Positions 42,423 to 43,693 of a DNA stretch of 43,693 nt are shown here, one piece after another. Within the stretch, counting starts at the first letter, position 1. Each line of letters opens with the position of its first letter. Origin of the DNA: JBELMB01 sp042088665 (GTDB taxonomy: Bacteria; Pseudomonadota; Alphaproteobacteria; Rhodobacterales; Rhodobacteraceae); assembly GCA_042088665.1 (NCBI GenBank), contig JBELMB010000026.1, forward strand, positions 1 through 43,693. Direction: 5' to 3'. Position numbers and translations under genes: made by a program. The notes beneath the pieces were generated by a model. That model made no database searches, was not told the DNA's origin, and was given only the letters and a program-made list of their open reading frames with translations.

Positions 42423-42543
42423 GGGCCGCTTGCTGGTCTGGGAAGACAAGACAGAGACGGGGCTGACGCTGGCCCGAGGCGGTACTGAGACGGGACCGGA
42501 CGGGGCATCCCCCCGGACCGGAACAGCACACAGGAGAAGACGC

Positions 42544-43693
42544 ATGGCACGTGACTTACCCAAGGCGGCCGGAGGCATCTTTGCCTATTTCACCCGCCAC
42601 CCCACGCTGGCGAACTTGCTGTTGGTGCTGCTGCTTGCGGCGGGTCTTCTGGCCGGGCCGAACATGCGGGCGCAGTTTTTTCCGGATGTGATCATCGACA
42701 ATGTGACCGTCACCGTGAACTGGGACGGGGCTGGCGCCGAAGATGTGGATGCCGCCATTGTGCAGGTGCTGGAACCGGCGCTGCTGGGGGTCGAGGGGGT
42801 CGAAAGCTCTGAGAGCACGTCGCGTGAGGGGCGGGCCTCCATCACGCTGGAATTCGAGCCGGGCTGGGACATGGCGCGCGCGGCGGATGACGTGGCGGCG
42901 CGGGTCGACGGGATCTCTGACCTGCCGTCCGAGGCCGACACACCCGAAGTGCGCCGCGGCGCATGGCGCGACCGCGTGACGGATGTCGTGGTGACCGGTC
43001 CGGTGGGCATCGAGCAACTGGCGCTGTATTCCGACGAACTGGTCGCACGGTTGTTCAATGCGGGCGTGACCCGGACGACGATCCGCGGCATCGCAGCACC
43101 TTTGACGCTGGTCGAAGTGCCCTCGTCCAGCCTGATCGCGCATGACATCTCCATGCAGGAGATCGCCGCGGCCATTGCGGCGGAGGCGGACACCGACCCG
43201 GCCGGGGATGTGGCTGGCGCGGGCGCGCGGGTGCGCACCGGGATCGAAAAGCGCACGGCAGAGGCGATTGCCGGGGTCGTTTTGCGGTCCAACCCGGATG
43301 GGTCCAAGCTGGTGATCAGTGATCTGGGGCGCGTCACGCAGGAAGGCGTGGACCGCGAGCGGACCTATTTCGTGGGGGCAAATCAGGCGATTTCGATCCG
43401 CGTGGACCGATCCGACCGGGGCGATGCCATCGACATTCAGCGCGACGTCGAAGAGATCGCGGCAAATTACGCCGCCTCGCTGCCCGAGGGCGTGAGCATC
43501 GAGCTGATCCGGACGCGGTCCGAGGCGATCACCGGACGTCTGAACATCCTGCTGGACAATGCCTCCGTGGGATTGGCGTTCGTGGTGGGGCTTTTGTTCC
43601 TCTTTCTGAACACGCGCACGGCCTTTTGGGTGGCCGCAGGGATCCCGACCGCGCTGCTGGCGGCGATTGCGCTGATGTATGTTTCGGGGTTGA
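42544..43693 (+). CDS. RND efflux transporter, inner-membrane pump (partial, C-terminus beyond window)
   Basis: At least 383 residues are seen, about one third of an AcrB-size protein. The first membrane helix is at about residues 23-40, then a periplasmic porter domain with the AQFFPDV start and two repeats of the PN/PC fold, and the second helix cluster starting at SVGLAFVVGLLFLFLNTRTAFWV (in two blocks, about 353-375). ACR_tran family members expel drugs, metals or lipids by proton exchange. GGAG lies before the ATG. Substrate cannot be inferred. Confidence 0.9.
   Translation, partial: MARDLPKAAGGIFAYFTRHPTLANLLLVLLLAAGLLAGPNMRAQFFPDVIIDNVTVTVNWDGAGAEDVDAAIVQVLEPALLGVEGVESSESTSREGRASITLEFEPGWDMARAADDVAARVDGISDLPSEADTPEVRRGAWRDRVTDVVVTGPVGIEQLALYSDELVARLFNAGVTRTTIRGIAAPLTLVEVPSSSLIAHDISMQEIAAAIAAEADTDPAGDVAGAGARVRTGIEKRTAEAIAGVVLRSNPDGSKLVISDLGRVTQEGVDRERTYFVGANQAISIRVDRSDRGDAIDIQRDVEEIAANYAASLPEGVSIELIRTRSEAITGRLNILLDNASVGLAFVVGLLFLFLNTRTAFWVAAGIPTALLAAIALMYVSGL

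Overview
The window is high-GC DNA from an alphaproteobacterium, most likely a marine Roseobacter-group member of the Rhodobacteraceae. This is inferred from protein flavour and gene order: DUF1674 divergent from rsmB, rsmB then a heparinase-like gene then purH, lspA followed by a DUF3035 lipoprotein, and pyrB / pyrC-like / plsY. I see 38 protein genes, two of them cut by the window edges, no tRNA or rRNA gene, no insertion sequence and no phage gene. Two runs of exactly 100 N (20883-20982 and 34697-34796) are assembly gaps, and both sit at short tandem-repeat arrays.

Layout. 1-2216 (minus): an RsbW-type anti-sigma kinase and a STAS antagonist, a non-coding stretch with two copies of a stem-loop element, and the N-terminal part of a gamma-glutamyltransferase. 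2305-3477: a thiolase. 3778-11770: a coherent methylated-amine / one-carbon block made of an XRE-cupin regulator behind two strong palindromes, a LysE exporter, a GFA protein, a dimethylglycine/sarcosine-dehydrogenase-like flavoprotein, a homocysteine S-methyltransferase and a second such flavoprotein. This reads as glycine betaine to dimethylglycine to sarcosine demethylation. 12072-19777: housekeeping and stress genes (RluA-family synthase, aldehyde dehydrogenase, 1-Cys peroxiredoxin, AspA-like hydrolase, exonuclease III, CnoX-like thioredoxin, Lon-N protein, Trm112). 19827-20756: an orphan TIR-domain protein, the best candidate for an uncharacterised defence or signalling gene. 21313-34477: DUF1674, RsmB, heparinase-like protein, PurH, LspA, lipoprotein, an M16 protease pair, DapA and a lytic transglycosylase. 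34873-39091 (minus): pyrB, two unknown membrane proteins, a catalytically dead-looking dihydroorotase, and plsY. 39377-43693: family 4 uracil-DNA glycosylase, MoaB-like protein, and an RND efflux adaptor and pump (pump cut by the window end).

The most unusual content is non-coding. (1) A pair of 67-nt stem-loops at 845-911 and 1118-1184 shows compensatory base changes that only make sense for a minus-strand RNA. (2) A 41-nt element occurs twice, each time about 45 nt after a stop codon and just before a gap-containing tandem array. (3) Several minisatellites of different period (11, 11, 12, 13, 18 bp) share a GGGCC core. (4) There is a small family of CGCGGGG-tetraloop-CCCCGCG hairpins.
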